Below, one piece after another: positions 1 to 14,300 of a stretch of 64,000 nt of DNA. Both the position numbers and the translations under genes were made by a program. Below the pieces are notes generated by a model that had not been told where the DNA came from, made no database searches, and saw only the letters and a program-made list of their open reading frames with translations. Position 1 is the stretch's first letter, and each line of letters begins with the position of its first letter. Source of the stretch: Nemopilema nomurai (Eukaryota > Cnidaria > Scyphozoa > Rhizostomeae > Rhizostomatidae); assembly GCA_003864495.1 (NCBI GenBank), contig ML133421.1, forward strand, positions 1,674,001 to 1,738,000, in the 5' to 3' direction.

Positions 1-1468
1 TGACTTTGCTGGTTGAATTGCAACACAAAATGATTCTGCAAGTTGCAACATATTTCTCCATGGTCCGTCTCAATGCATGCTGTGCATCTTTCGTGAGACG
101 ATCCACTTCCATCAAGACTACAACTGCAATTTCAGAAGGTAATGGTAATTTGGGAAATGCAGGTAACAAGTTGGGGAAATACAGGTAACAAGTTTGGAAT
201 GGGAATTTCAGTCTGAATTTTATGATTTTTTATGTTAATGCATTGCATTCTACCAATGACCTAATATTTACAAAATTATCAACAAAAACTAAAACATGAT
301 TGAATAACTTAATAGCCGATTCTGAATACCACAAGCATTGATGGAGCTTTTTGCAATCTTGCAAGAAAAGGGTCACTTGTATGTAGAAACATACCTTTGA
401 AAGACTTCTGGGAAGTTGAATCTAACTGGTTCATTTGAGCTGCAGTCTTTATAAGCTCTTGAATAACAACACGATCATATATTCCTGCATCACTGTGAAA
501 ATGAGAACAAGACATAACAAATACCAAAACACTGGAGCGTGAACTTGATTAGAATTTAAAAAGACAAACAAAATTTTGTTTAAAAACAAACTCGGATTCA
601 AAACAACTAACATTCGAAACATCAAGTAAATTTTACCTTGGATTCACTTCAATGTGATAATTACTTGATATTGTGGTAATCTCAATCTTCTTTTTTGATG
701 GAGTCTAAAATAAATATACTTAAGTTAGCAAACACCTATAGTGTTGGTATATAATTTAACTTCAAAGACAGTTTTTTTTGCATATTTCCATTTGTATTTC
801 AAACAATTAACACTTTTCTGCAAAATGTTCCATTAAATTACAGCTTACTGATGATGCAAACAAACCAGGAAAGACTGCTGGTCCAGTTTCAGCTTCTCCA
901 CCCCTGCGCCGTACATTTCCCTTAAAATGCACATGATTCTTGTTTTCTTTCCAGCACCAGTTGGACCGTAAACTAAAAGATGTGGAATGTCACCCCCATT
1001 GATCTGAAACAAAACTAAGAATGAGGACCGGTCCAAAATAGCTCCAAAAAGCAATGAGCATAAGAAAATTACTCACTCCACAAGGCATTAAATGCTTCCA
1101 ATTCCTTCTGGCGGATTAAATAAAAGAATACATGCATTTTGTTTTTTAGGCTACCTCCACACTCTATATAATCATACCTAAGCATTCTTCAATCCTAAAT
1201 TCTAAGGCAGCAAAGGGTTCAGATTTTACAAATTCTTAATTTTACAATTTACAAATCCAAGTCTTGCGAGAAGATAGCACAACTAGCTCTGTTATGTTAT
1301 GCCATGTTATTTTAATTCAAAATCATACATATATATTGGATTGTGTACATAATTATATCAGAAATGGGTAAAAAGCTTTACCAATTTTTTCAAGTGCTGA
1401 GCTTGGTCAAGATGAAAGCTAAGTTTTGCCAAAGAAGTTGGCCTGTGTTTGTCAATCCATAGACTCAT
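1..1468 (-). CDS. RFC3: Replication factor C subunit 3 (N-terminal part, cut by left window edge)
   Basis: Clamp-loader ATPase subunit that helps load PCNA at primer-template junctions in the nucleus. Five exons read on the minus strand: 1468-1382, 1003-866, 704-638, 492-395 and 123-1, giving about 170 N-terminal residues; the rest lies left of the window. The start fits the family: [16 protein letters not shown]. Exon 2 holds the Walker A loop GPTGAGKKT (about residues 42-50) followed by [11 protein letters not shown]. Exon 3 gives [10 protein letters not shown] and SNYHIEV, exon 4 [14 protein letters not shown], and exon 5 [20 protein letters not shown], in the place where other RFC subunits carry a DEAD-type Walker B motif; RFC3 orthologues also have EVD here. 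All introns are GT-AG, although the exon 2 donor (GTTTGT) is weak. Exon 3 edges may be off by one base. The gene is head to head with CORO7. Confidence 0.95.
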
Positions 1469-2312
1469 TTTCTGAAATCAAGAGATAAATAGAAAACAAT
1501 GTTATCAGAACTTTGAGCATTTCACAAAATGGGTGTTAAAAACCAAAAAGTATATACAGTTCAAGGAAGTATTAATATCATGAAAAGGTCTTGAGTCAGC
1601 CAACTTTCCACAAATTCTTGGCTACAAGCGCTCAAGCAAATGGTTCAGTGAAACTGATTCAAGCGAAAAATCAGCAGACTAGCAGCTAGAAATACAATAG
1701 GTATGTATAAACTGTAGTATTAGGCAGTATGTGAACACTGAATTTTGATTCTTTTATTATTGATTCATTTGAGGATAGGCTGCTCTGCAGAGGCATCGTT
1801 CTGCAATATGCAATAGGAGTACCCATATGATGTTGACAATATGGTTCCTACACGCATGTACCTGGACCTACCTGGATATATTCGATATGTAAAAGTTATT
1901 AAATAAGTATCCTTGAACCAATCAATATTTAGTTGCATTTCAACAAGAGGATCAGTCCCTTGAGTTGTATTGGATTTCCTTCTAGTTTTCGAAAAACTGA
2001 TGTGGCAAAAAAATCAATGTGGTTTTATAAAGAGCGAGACCTCGTTCGAAATTTAATCAAAACTCATGCTAAAAACATCATAAAAATTGCCGCAAATATA
2101 TTAAAGTTCCACAAACTCTTTTGTGATTGAATTCTTATCCAAAAAGCGCCTTTGCTTCCAAATTTCAAACACGGCCTAGAATTTTGGCGCGAATTGAAGA
2201 CATGAATCCGAGACGAGCCTCGTTTGCCAGCAGGGTCGAAGGGAGTCTTTCGACAAAAGCCAAGCGGAAGAAGAACTGTGTCCCTTGTTCAGAAAGTTTA
2301 CAATCGATCAAC
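1469..2312. promoter_or_regulatory. Head-to-head intergenic region between RFC3 and CORO7
   Basis: 844 bp separate the two start codons, which point away from each other, so this interval should contain both promoters. No open reading frame in it looks like a real gene. The right third (about 2160-2310) is richer in C and G than the rest and contains the palindrome TTTTGGCGCGAA at 2182-2193, a textbook E2F-type site. Whether one shared or two separate start sites are used cannot be read from the sequence. Confidence 0.6.
2182..2193. promoter_or_regulatory. E2F-type binding site
   Basis: TTTTGGCGCGAA matches the E2F consensus TTTSGCGC in both orientations. It lies 120 bp upstream of the CORO7 start codon. 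Because it is 714 bp from the RFC3 start codon and RFC3 is an S-phase gene, it may instead serve RFC3 through an upstream 5' exon; that is inference. Confidence 0.5.
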
Positions 2313-5300
2313 ATGTTTCGGTTCAAAGTATCAAAGTACAAGAATGCGGCCCCAAAGATTCCCAAGAAAGAGGTTTGTTAGATCTTGTCAATCTTAGATT
2401 TCATCTTTCCTCACTGTCCTTGGAACATGGAGAATATGTGTGTGTGTTGCCTGTTGCTCATCATATGCTTATAGATAATAAGTCTTTGACCCTTTCACTG
2501 CAGTGTTCCGTTACTTGCAGGCAATCATGTACAGTTTAAATCATGTATTCAATGAAAAAACTACAAGCGATTTGAGTACATCAAAATCATAATTTGTTCA
2601 TGCCAAGTCGATGTTAACTAAGTCAAATCAAATCAGAGAAGAAGTTTATTGATAGACTACTTTCACACTGGTGTAAATGAGCATATGAAGCCAGACATCG
2701 GTTTTTCAGGATAATTGGGAGCTGCCTTCATATACCAGGGACAGTTAGTAAAACATTAAATCTTTTAAGTACACCTCAGGATCCGATCAGAGAATGTTAC
2801 TGCTCTTTTAAAACAAGAATAAGCCCTGTTAGCCTGGCACTTTGCCTCATCATAGATGGCACCAGCATATGTGCTTTTGAGACACATTTGTGTCATAAGC
2901 ACCTCTTTAATTAGTTTGACCTCTGCCCCTGTACTCATGCAAGTGTTACTTTAAGAAAACAAGTTAAACTTCTAGTTGGTAATTATATTAAAGTTGGAAA
3001 AATTAAAATTTATGTATTGCTTTTTCCCCCAGCATTGCTTTACTGATGTACCTGTTGGAACGCTTATGAATTCTTGTGGAAATCACATTGCTGCAAGCTG
3101 CCAGTTTGTTTCTTTCAATTGTGAGCTGGGAGGTAAACATAACTCTATAAAATATTAAATAATGTTGTAATTCTATTATAGGTATACAAGTTTTTTATAT
3201 GGAACCACTTTATAAGGAACCTACGCCGAAATATTTAAAGAACTTATACTACTAAAAATGAAATCCCCAAGGAACTTTTCAATTTGAAAATTTCTTATAA
3301 CTGCAAGCATCATGAACTAACAAGCTGGTTCCATTCATTTGCAGCCAATACTCGCATAGATTGTTTGCTATTGTGTATCAAGTGCCTAATTGAGTAGTTT
3401 CCGCATATGCTGTCTCACCCCTCTTTCTATTACCAATTTTTGCTTCTAAGATGCTTCTAAATGTTACTTTAAATTCTGCTTTGCACGAGAAAGGAATTAA
3501 GATTTGATAGAAAGTCTTGACCTGTCATTCCTATTTATAGTTTTTCTCCTAGTATCATACCAATTGATTTCCGTTTATTAATTTAGGGGGACATGGAATT
3601 GGAATTGTTGGCCTTGAAAATTATGGCAGGCAGGAAAGAAGTTCTATGCCAATTATTCATGGTCATGCTGGTAAGTCTTTACAGTTTTTAAACTCTAAGC
3701 TGAATCACATTCATACCTTAAAGAGCTTTACAAGCAGGACTCTGTTAGGCCATATTATTTGTATTTACTTAAATCTGTTTTATTGACAAGTTTTTTTGGA
3801 AATATTTCATAACTGAAACTTGTTGTTATTAATTGTTAGCAAATCATTAAATGAAGTTTTAATTTTCTGTCTTGTAGACTTTGTTTCTGACATGTGCTTC
3901 TCTCCATTTGATGACGGTCTTTTAGCCACTGGGGCCTTTGATGGAGAGGTATATAAGATTTTGTGCCTGTACATTGAACACCTTGGTTTTGCCACAATAG
4001 CAATTCAATGTTTGTGACCTAAAAATTCTTCCAGCTCAAATAAATTTGAATGTTTTTTACAGAAAAGCACTGATAGATGAAAATCAGTGGTGAGATTTTG
4101 TTATGTTCGTATCAGCAAGGCAGCTTTTGTGTTAAGTTGTGTTCAAAAGAAGGAGCCTGATGCTAGTTTGATGTTTGAGAACTTTATAGTGAAACATGAA
4201 AATAGAATAGAGAAAAGTTAAAAAGCCATACTTGGCCCTAAAGTGTTCTTGTTTCAAACAGTCGCCATAATTTACTTCATAGAAGAAATGCTCATCTTTC
4301 ACATTCTTTTGCAGTTAAAAATCTGGAAGATTCCAGAGACTGGCCTTAATGAGATATTAAATAATCCATATGTTCATTTGCCATCTTCAACAGTGAGTGT
4401 TGAGTTTTATTAACCTCCTATTAATCTTTTCTTGATCATTCTTATTCTGAGAGGATCTTTTCTGATTTGCTCATTTCAAGATGCCTTGCCAATGCCTTGG
4501 TTTTATTTCAATGTTGAACTATACTGATAGTATATGACTTATATGTAGCTGTTATTTTATGCATTAACAACAAGATCACATTTAGAGGGAACTTTTTAAA
4601 ATAATTCTGAGGTATTTATTTTAAGCTGATGTTTGTAGTGTTCACATGGCTCTGAATATTGTTGATTTTAATTTTTTGCTGTCCTGTGTCTGCATGATCA
4701 CTTATGGTTTGAAGAAGCTGTGAAGTGCTCTGATCAGTAAAGAACATAGTAGGATTAATTGATCCATCTACTGTTCAGTTTTTGGTCAGCACATTGTTGC
4801 TAATTCTTTTTTTGAGAACAGTTGATCTCTTTAATCTGTGTTTCTTTCCAATTTGCAGTCCAGAATTGACAATGTTTTGTTTCATCCAGCTGCAGATAAT
4901 GTAAGTTGTCCACTTTGTAAATAATGTAGCACAGCAGTTTCTAAAAAGTTATCACTGAATTCTAGATAAACCTGTAACTCTATCAATTAAGCTAGTAATG
5001 TTTCTCTTTCTAACTTTTGAAGCATTCCTTTCATCATTCTATTCAACTTCCCTTCTGGCATGCTTGTTGCTAAATGTTGATCTAATGATGGCTTAAATTT
5101 GCTACTGTACATTAATTGATCTACCTTTTTCAATCATTGCTGTTTATTTTTCTCAATTACCACCTCTTTTTAACTGCAGGTTCTGGCAATGACATCAAGC
5201 AATTCTGTAAGAATTTATGACCTAGCTGGATGTAATTTGCAGTATGGTAGGTTTCTTGTTTCCTTTTTTGACTTGAGATTTTTCATCAATTGATTATAAT

Positions 5301-8300
5301 CCACATGAAATACTTCTCCAAACAGTTTCCTGGTAATTTTTCAAAGTTGGTGGTTATGTCTATGCTGTAAATTTAATAACAGTAAATCTTTTCTAATTAG
5401 CCAAAAAATTTTAAGGCAAGTATTTTTCATTATTAATATACCCTGAATCATGCTTTATTGTTCATTAAAGTTTTCCTCTTAATCCATAACAGTTATTGAA
5501 AACACAGCCGGGGATCATTCATTTCAAAGCATGGACTGGAAGATGGATGGCAGTCTCCTCATAGCTAGCTCCAAGGCAATCACCTCTTTCTACCTTTCTC
5601 TTTTTTGCCTCTATCTTTCCCATCATGGTATTGTTTCAGTTAGGATGATGTTCTCTTTACATTCTTGCTTAAAAAGCTTTTACCTGTGAAGGCTTTGGTA
5701 AACATATCACTATATTTAATTGACCAGCCTTTGCAGGTTTATTATAGGCCACTCGGTAACTATAAGGACTTGTATTTCAATCATCTTATCTTCAGAGTGG
5801 GGATATTGATATCCATGTAAATTCTTGCTAGGTGATTGGTCCTATGGTATAGAGAGATGGTTATAATATCATCACATCATATTGTATTAAATATTGTACA
5901 TACATTTCATTGTATAAGGGTTCTTGCATCTGACAATTGAAAATTTATGAAAATATGTTTTTGCAAGCTCAGTGATGGCTTGGTGAAAGTTTAACTGTCC
6001 TGTCCAATTTCATTTTAAGCTTAGGCTTTTCCTACGACAACCTTTCTTTCTGATTTTTCTTTTTTCTTCTACCTGATTTTAGGATACAAAGCTGCGAATT
6101 GTTGACCCAAGAAGTTCATCAATAGCTGCTGTTCGTATCAGTTTCATTTAATTTATGTATTTCTCTAATAATAATGCAGCTTCTTAGTTTAATTGTAGTA
6201 TGGCCAATCATGGATCGTTATGTAATTTTTGGCAACATTGTTTTTCAGTTTACAAGATCAATTTGATTTCTAAGCCAAAAGTAATCTTTATTTGCCTTTT
6301 AAAAATACTCTAGGTCCGTAGATATCTTTCTTTTTAGACAATGACAATCTGGGATTTAAGCATGACGCTGAAATCTTGCAACAATTTTCCCCTTGGTTTC
6401 CTTAAACGTTTGATTGACACATAATGTTTGTTTCTCTCGCGTAACCCATTTGTTTGTGTTTGTTTTACAAACAGGAAGCCAGCGGGAATCCTGGCATCAA
6501 GGATTCAAGAACTGTTTGGCTTGGTAACACAGACTGCGTTCTCTCCACTGGCTTCAGTAAGGTATCTCGTTGGCAACTCTAAGTTCGTTTGAAGGTAGTT
6601 GAGCAGCATGGTGTGATTTGTTGCAATGGTAGAGCGTTGGCAAAAAGCCTATTTGCTTTTGCATTCAAATCAACCAAAACCTCTTATTCCCAACTTCTCG
6701 ATATGCACACTTAATTATGATTGATAAATAACTTGATGTCCAATAACTATTTGATTGGTCAGTCACAATGGCCTTGATTTTTGAAGATACTAGACGTTTA
6801 ACCCATGGTCTCAATACCCATAGTCTACCAATCAGGTCTCTACCCATGTAAAGTAAAATATTGAAACCTTGACCCATGCATGAGCGTTTTATCACGCAAC
6901 AATCCTCATCAAGAATCTACCAACTATGGAAAACCTTTGTGCTGATATTCCCTGCGAGAAGCATGACAAAATGTTGGTAAATAGCCCGTTTGAGTGGAAG
7001 ATCTAATACCTTTAGCAGTTGAAATGCCCTCATTGAAGCCTTGTCCGAACAAACCATGTAAAGTAAAGCTAGGGGGAATATTGAGTTAGCAATTCTCGTC
7101 GTTTGAGGTACGATTTAACCATGACCTCCGCAGATATCGAAGCCCTCATTGAGACAATCTTGCCATTACATTACAACTCTGAAATTCTCTAAGCTCTCCA
7201 GTTCGACTTGCTCTCCATTCAGGCTACGATTAAGTTAATGATTCATAGATAACTTTTATATGCACCTTCGCCATGTCGTTATGTCTCAATATCTGTTTCC
7301 TAGTCAAGAGAACGTCAAATTGGCATATGGGACACTAGAATGTTTTCCTCGTGTTTGGCACAAGAAATAGTGGACAATAATGCAGGGTAGGTTGTTCGAA
7401 TGGAGGTAAACAAGGAAGATAATTTGATTTGTCACTGTATTTCGTAGCTTCTTTCAAGTGGTGACTGTTATTGTAAAGGTTTATTTATTATACAGCATTT
7501 ATAATTGTATAACATGTTAAATTTTAATACACCATACTATTGTTTTGTGGGTCTTGCCTAGTTAGCTTTCTTGTAAGGACACGGTATTTTATCAAAAACG
7601 AAACTAGTGTAATATCTGGTAATCTTATGTAACCTCCTCCATAAAGTAGAAAAAAGTTCAATTTAGAGGCCATTTTGAAACAGAAGTTGTATACATGTAA
7701 AGGCCACCTAGGAACAAGATGGAAATTTGTTTTTGGTTGCTTCATTAACGAAAAGTTTCCAAAAATTAACGACCCATCCTACTTTTTAATATCATTTTAG
7801 GGCAAATGTTTTTACTGTCTAAGTCTGCTTGTAATTTTCTCATTGACTAGGTGGCAAAGCGAAGCGATTTGGTTACTGTACGGATTTTACGTTCTGCACC
7901 TACATTAGTAATGTAACATGCCACGAACAGTGAATTTCCGCTTGGTCGCTGTTGATAATTTCTCCTGTCTGATGCTTTTACTTAATCTATTTAGGATATT
8001 GATGCCATTTTATGATGTTGATACAAACATGCTACTGCTTGCTGGCAAGGTATTATTGCTGCAATATTTCATTCGCTATTAGCATTTGTTGGTACTGCCT
8101 CTGGGTAAGAAATCATCGTGGCAAGCTTGAAGGCCCTTAACCGCGTAACTATGCATAATCCCGCGTAATCACGCGTGGTCGTCTATTCCAACTGCCAAAA
8201 TGAACTTTAAATAGTTTTGTTTCCATTGCTATCAACCAGGTCAATCCGTTTGTATTATTACCAGTAGCAGAACCTCGATTCCGACTTAATTGTTGCTATA

Positions 8301-11300
8301 TTTTGATGTTAGGTGTTTAAAGCCTATTCTTCGGCAACTCTCATCATAAATCCACTCTTCTTTATGCGTAGGGTGACAGCATTATACATTTCTTTGAAAT
8401 AACTTCGGAAGCTAAGGGCCTAACGCATGGTAGGTGTTCGAAGAATTTTCCACAAAACTGAGTCGTTCAGAAATCTGTTTTTATGAATTTTTATCAATAT
8501 TCACAAGTAATTTGTGCTTCTAACCAGCCAAAACTTACCAGTGATCTAAGTGTTGGCAGTGAAAAGGTTATTTCTCATTAAGTAGATTTTGTGTTGGTGT
8601 TTCTCACAAAATGTCTCTCATAGCTCGTTAGTTAGATATAACAACCAATCATAGAAATTTCAAATTAGGCAGCGGAGAGGTGCTGACTAGCATTACTAAC
8701 GACGAGAGAAATACACTAAATTGGGAGAGTGATTGCTTGAATTTGAGAAAATATTGTTGCTTTAGATGGTTATTAATTTGCAATTCTTGTTCATGTTCGC
8801 CTAGCCTCGTCCGATACATTGGATACGCAAACAACAGGCATGGCGAAGGTGCCGAAGAGAGCTCTTCATCTGATGGACGCCGAAGTCAACAGACTGCTAC
8901 AGTTGACCAAGAATACAATCATCCCAATTAGCTTCATTGTGCCTAGAAGGGTAGGTGGAACGGCAAATCAGTTTGGCAATTTGCAGTTCGCCCACACTTT
9001 CGCTAATATGAATCAGAAGCCCTTTAGATGCAAACCATCAAACTTTCAGTTATGCAAAATAGCGTATTATAAAGGCCTATGCTATTTTGTCTTCAGAAAA
9101 CTGTGCCAGATTTGTGGACGCATTGCAGTGTCCCTTTCATGGACATTTTTCTCCGCTTTTTATATTCCGTGTATACTTACCATTCTCTTGCTTTTGTAAT
9201 TCAGCTTTGCTGACTATTTTCTACTTCTTTATTTGCCAGAATGGTGAATCGTCATCACCTCATATTTCATTCATTGTTAACCTCATTTCTTGTTCCTCAT
9301 TTCTTGTTCCTCATTTCTTAGTAGTTCTTAGTGAATTTTTATTGAGTGCTTTTTTTCAGTCGTACCTGGATTTCCACGCAGAATTGTACCCTGATACCTT
9401 GTCGGGCGTACCATCGATGTCAGCTGAACAATGGTTCAATGGGGCAAATGATCCTGTGAGACATGTCTTTTTTGTCTAACACATTAACGAGCTTTACCTC
9501 TTCCTTAAAAAATCGTTCTTCCCAGTACAGAAACATGTTGCATTTTAAGTGGACGGTAACAAGAAACAAAAGGTTGAATTTCACGATGCAGTGCATTTGT
9601 GAGGTTTGTTTCTCAACGGGAACTGCTCCTCCGTTGCGCACGTTGAAATAGCGTCCGTTGGCATGCTCGTTTCCTTTGTAATGAAGTCAACATTTTATGT
9701 GAATTTCTACATTGCGCTCCCAACTGCTTTATTATGAACTGCCTAAAATCGTAATCCCCCTTTTCACTCCAATGTTTCCTTTTGGAATATGTGCGTGGCT
9801 TTAAGATATCTTTGCAAATGGTCCTGGAGGCTATTGATATCTTCCCACCTCTAGGGTATCGCAGTAGATACAATATAAGACCCAGTTTACAACTACAATT
9901 TCAAAAAATTTGTGACGAGGAAAAATAATTTCAACCGATGCGATGGGAAACAGTTTGAGCACTGCCAGTAGGGCATGTGAACTTGTCTGATTATCCTCGC
10001 TCTAATGATTTCAATATCACTAAGCTGGTTCACAATTTGTAGGTCTCATTCGTGAAATTGGATCCAAAGAACGCTGCAAAGAGGTCTCTTCCCGAAGCAG
10101 CCGCCACGAAGCCTCCGCCCTCACAGGAAGAAGTGAGTTTGACGACAATATGGCCTATTTTTGGGACATCTAGCTATTCCTAAATACAGCAAGGCGAATA
10201 GTCTAGAAATAATCTTTATAGCGTTTATGCTTACAGACCACATACAGAGTTGTGTGATTAAATATTGGCTATTGGTGTATGCATTTCTATTTTGGAAGCT
10301 AAAAATCTTTGTACACAAAAGTGAAGCCCTGACGTTATTTAAGGTTAGAGTACTTCCAAGCAAAAGATTCTAGAGCTGGTAAACAGGTGTTTGGATTTTC
10401 GCCCCAGACATCCGATTTTCTATGTGAGCAAAGCAGTTTTGGAATAATTTTCTGTGGCTTACTATAATGCAAAGCTTAGATTTCTTGCATATTATTTTTC
10501 ATTCCTTTTTGCAATCTCTTAATAAACTTGCATTTTGCACCTGAAATTTTGATTTATCGTCAGCCAAAACCTCAGCTGAAAGATGAGCCCAAAAAGCAGG
10601 AAGACAAGCCAAAGAAAGTTGAGACTGTGAAGGAGGATTCGAAGCGAGAAGCCCAAAAGCCGGCGCATGCGCATCACGAGCCTTCGCCGATGCCAGCACC
10701 GAAGCCCACAGGTTTGGTGACGTCATACTTGCAGGTTGTTCATTGCTTTGCGAGGTGGCTTTAGACTCTTAGCGGGTAATACATTCCCCTTAGTAGTGAG
10801 TATTGCACAAGGGTAACTGAGGAACATAGTCACAGAGGCTGTTAGAATTGCAACATACAAAGTTGAACCCAGGTCGATTTACATTTCAAACTTGGATTAA
10901 CGCTGATTTGTCTGGAACTCGACAGACCAACGTGTTATTTTATTCTCGGAGCTTTCATTTTGTCTCTGAACTGTAGAGAAAAATTTGATAGTGTAAATAA
11001 GTGGTAAACTGTTCCAGGGATGGCAATCTTACGATGTTCCGAATAAAACCTTGTTTAATTTGATTACAGCCCTGACACATGACGCTTCGATAAAATGAGT
11101 TAATTTTAGAGGCATGTCTTAGACGCAAGCACCGTACATTTCTCGGTTTTCAAACATCGAATTATCAATTATTGTTGCCAATTTCACATTGCAGAGCACA
11201 AACCGAAAGTATCAAAGTTTCACGGCTTCAGGGTGTCGAAATTCAAACATTTAAGCGGCAAGCCTACAACAAAGGCGCAAAACATCGAGAACATAAAGAA

Positions 11301-14300
11301 CTTTGACCAGTCCTTGTCTCACGAAAGTGATGGATTGCAGGCGCATTTGGACTTGGTTGCTTATCCAATCGCGGGGCCTGGCGGGCAAATCGCCGTGGTG
11401 CAGGTAGGAAGTAGCTGCCCTGTCTATTTTTAGGGTTATCCCATTAGCTCTGTCAGATAACGTTTGCAAACTTGGCCTCAAAAATGATCTTGAGATAACA
11501 TAAACGTCATCAGAGGTCTGCGGAGAATAGGATTTCAATACCGAATAGGCTTTTCCAATAATAAATGCTATCAAACTGTTGACTTTTCATACAAAGTATC
11601 TGGTTTTAGATCATTGCTTCCATGGCGGCATACAAACACAAGTCTAAATTTAGGTTTTAAAAATACGAACCTATTCAATGACAATTAATATTTTTGCCTA
11701 AAAAGGTAAATACAGATTTGAGGCCATTTTATTGCTACTCAATATAGTCTTAAGAGATCAAGCTTTCGATTAATTTCGACCGAATGAAAATGACATGATT
11801 TAGGACCAATTAATCCGTGCTTGCCACCAAAGGGCAAAACATCCAGCAGCTTTCAATATTTCTCGCTAACAACGTGCCTTTGCGGTCGCTGTTGTCCCAT
11901 AATGCCTTTTCTGTGACCACGAACATCAAATGTGCCCAAATTCTGAACAAAAAGAGCCTGAAGGGTGCTGCAAAACAAAGTCCCATTTTAATGCAACACG
12001 TGAACACAGCCCATACATGTCCAGAAATGCCATAATCCCGTACAACCCACCCACTTTCATCTTTTTAACTCATCTTCTCTCTGCAGTAAGGAAATTATAA
12101 GGAGCATTTAAGTTAAATTGTATACACAGTATGTATAAAAATATATAGCGTTTTTTGTGAAAGTATTTGATGTTTTTTAGAACACTGGACCACTATTTAC
12201 AGTAATTTATAAATTGTACAGTATTATCCAGTCTAAAAAGTCATGCACATTCATCCAAAACCGGTGTCATTTCGTTGCCATTTCTGTTCTTCAGCACAGC
12301 CCTCTATAAATTAATGCCTCTATAAATTAATGCCTCTATAAATTAATGCGGCATCGCCTGTTTTCAGCTGTCTGAGCCGAGACGACTTCCGGACAGTGGC
12401 ATGCCTGTGCTACAGAACCCTTCGCCTCTCCTTGATTTTGCAATGGATCCCTTTGAAAATCGTCTCATCGCTGCAGGTTCGTTCTTTTTCACTTCCATAT
12501 ACGCGATCAACATTATGCCTAAACTTGGGCCTACAATGCCTGCCACAATTCTTTGACTCGTGTTCACTCATTCCCCTCCCCCTTTACGAACAATGTTGTC
12601 CTGCTGCTAAACGAAGCGTCAATTTTACACCAAACGTTTCCCCAGATTGACTGAATGCTATACTTTGTTACCAACATTGTTTCAGGGGGGAATTAACAGC
12701 TGGCGGCGTGTCAAAGAAATGAAAAATGCAAAAACCAGAGAAAATACTGAGGTGTTTCAAGGACTTTTGGCAGGCATTCTAGATCTGCTGTTCTAGATGT
12801 TCTTGAAAGTTATGCACTTCGACTTTGTTGTTTTTCAGAGCTACAACAGCTTTGCATACTGTGTTCTCAATTTAAAATCTTGTCAGAACTTTTTTTAACA
12901 AGGCTCTGTTTTCAAATCAATCGATCCTCTTCTTCACAGCCTGCGAAGATTCTGTTGTTCGAATCTGGAAGGTACCAAAGGAGGGGCTCGTTGAAACAAT
13001 GGATGAACCAGCTGCTGTTCTTGCGGGTAAGCTATCTTCTAGCGATGCAGTTTTCAGGGGAAGTTAGGCCCTTTTCTACAACTAGACGTGTTGCTTTGTA
13101 AAGAGTCTGCGCGGTTTACTTTGGTGTAGTCCGGTTAAATTCTGTTTCGTGATACGGGTCCAAATCCTAATTGGAGGTTTGACTATTTTAAAATTTTGCC
13201 GTAAGAAGTATTTGGTATAGTTGCGTTTTTGTAGGCGGGTCCTTTCAGGTTATTTAGAAGCAGTGAAATACAGATGTATCTACATTTCTAGATTTTTGCA
13301 TCCCCTCAGTATCCACCAAGTATTTTTGCAATCTTTACGATAATTCATTTGTTTATCTGTATTGTTTTCGTTTAGGGCATTATTCAAAAGTAAATATCGT
13401 CCGCTACCACCCTTGTGTAAAGGGGCTGGTAACTACTGCCTCCTACGACCTTGACGTCAAACTTTGGGATGTGGAAACTGCCAATGAACTGATAACCCTG
13501 CAGCAACACCCGGAACCGGTGAGTTCATAATCGTCTGTTTATGAACACGAGCCGCAAAATAACTGAGAAAGAATTTATCACTGTAGACTTCTGATTCTAT
13601 TTGTCGATCTTTTAATTGCCCTTGACAATGTCACTCAGTAAAACATTGAGATGACCTCATGCGCCAACCTCATGGTGATGAGTCCAATTCATGTTCATTT
13701 CAGACCTGCTTCCGAAATTCCATCCGATGGAGCTTTTGTACCCGTCGATGGGTTGTTATTGCCGTTCCAAATCTCCGACCAGCTGTCACCTCGGTTGTTA
13801 TTTCCTTGTGAGGGCATACCTCATTTGCTCATGCATCCCCCACGCAGTCCTACCCTTGTGGTAGTCTCGCGCTAACCAATCAAAATCATATGTTCACACA
13901 CGTGATTTTTCCAGGGCCCGTGCCTTCAGTAGAAAAAGAGTGCTTAAACTGAAGTACTGCTGCCACCCAAGACATTTGTCTTAGGCCATCAAATACGCGA
14001 ATTGCAGACGATATTCAAACCTGATTGCCTTCAATCATTTTGCAGAATGTGATGCCGTACTTTTTCTAGTGTAAGCGTAGAATCACAGGCTCCAAAAATG
14101 CAATGCTGATGTACTTAAGACGGTTTCAAGCGCACTGGTTCGGAATCAATCCACTGATTTAGACTGTTTTCTCGAATAAATCGCGTAAATAGACCCAATT
14201 CAGCTTATTGTTGGTGATTGCAACCTTTTACGCAGGGCTTTCTGCCTACGAAGCTTAGTTTGTATTTACAATGATTGCTTTTGCAAAAAAATTGATCAGT

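Noticed and set aside
7851..7907. In-frame candidate for CORO7 exon 11 (begins GTGGCAAAGCG after a TAG acceptor)
   Set aside because: Its protein does not resemble a coronin and it joins exon 12 out of phase. The segment 7304-7386 gives IWDTRMFSS and joins both neighbours in the correct phase, so it is the real exon.
8649..9199. Alternative frames overlapping CORO7 exon 14
   Set aside because: Only the frame giving RALHLMDAEVNRLLQLT and SFIVPRR matches coronins and joins neighbours in phase.
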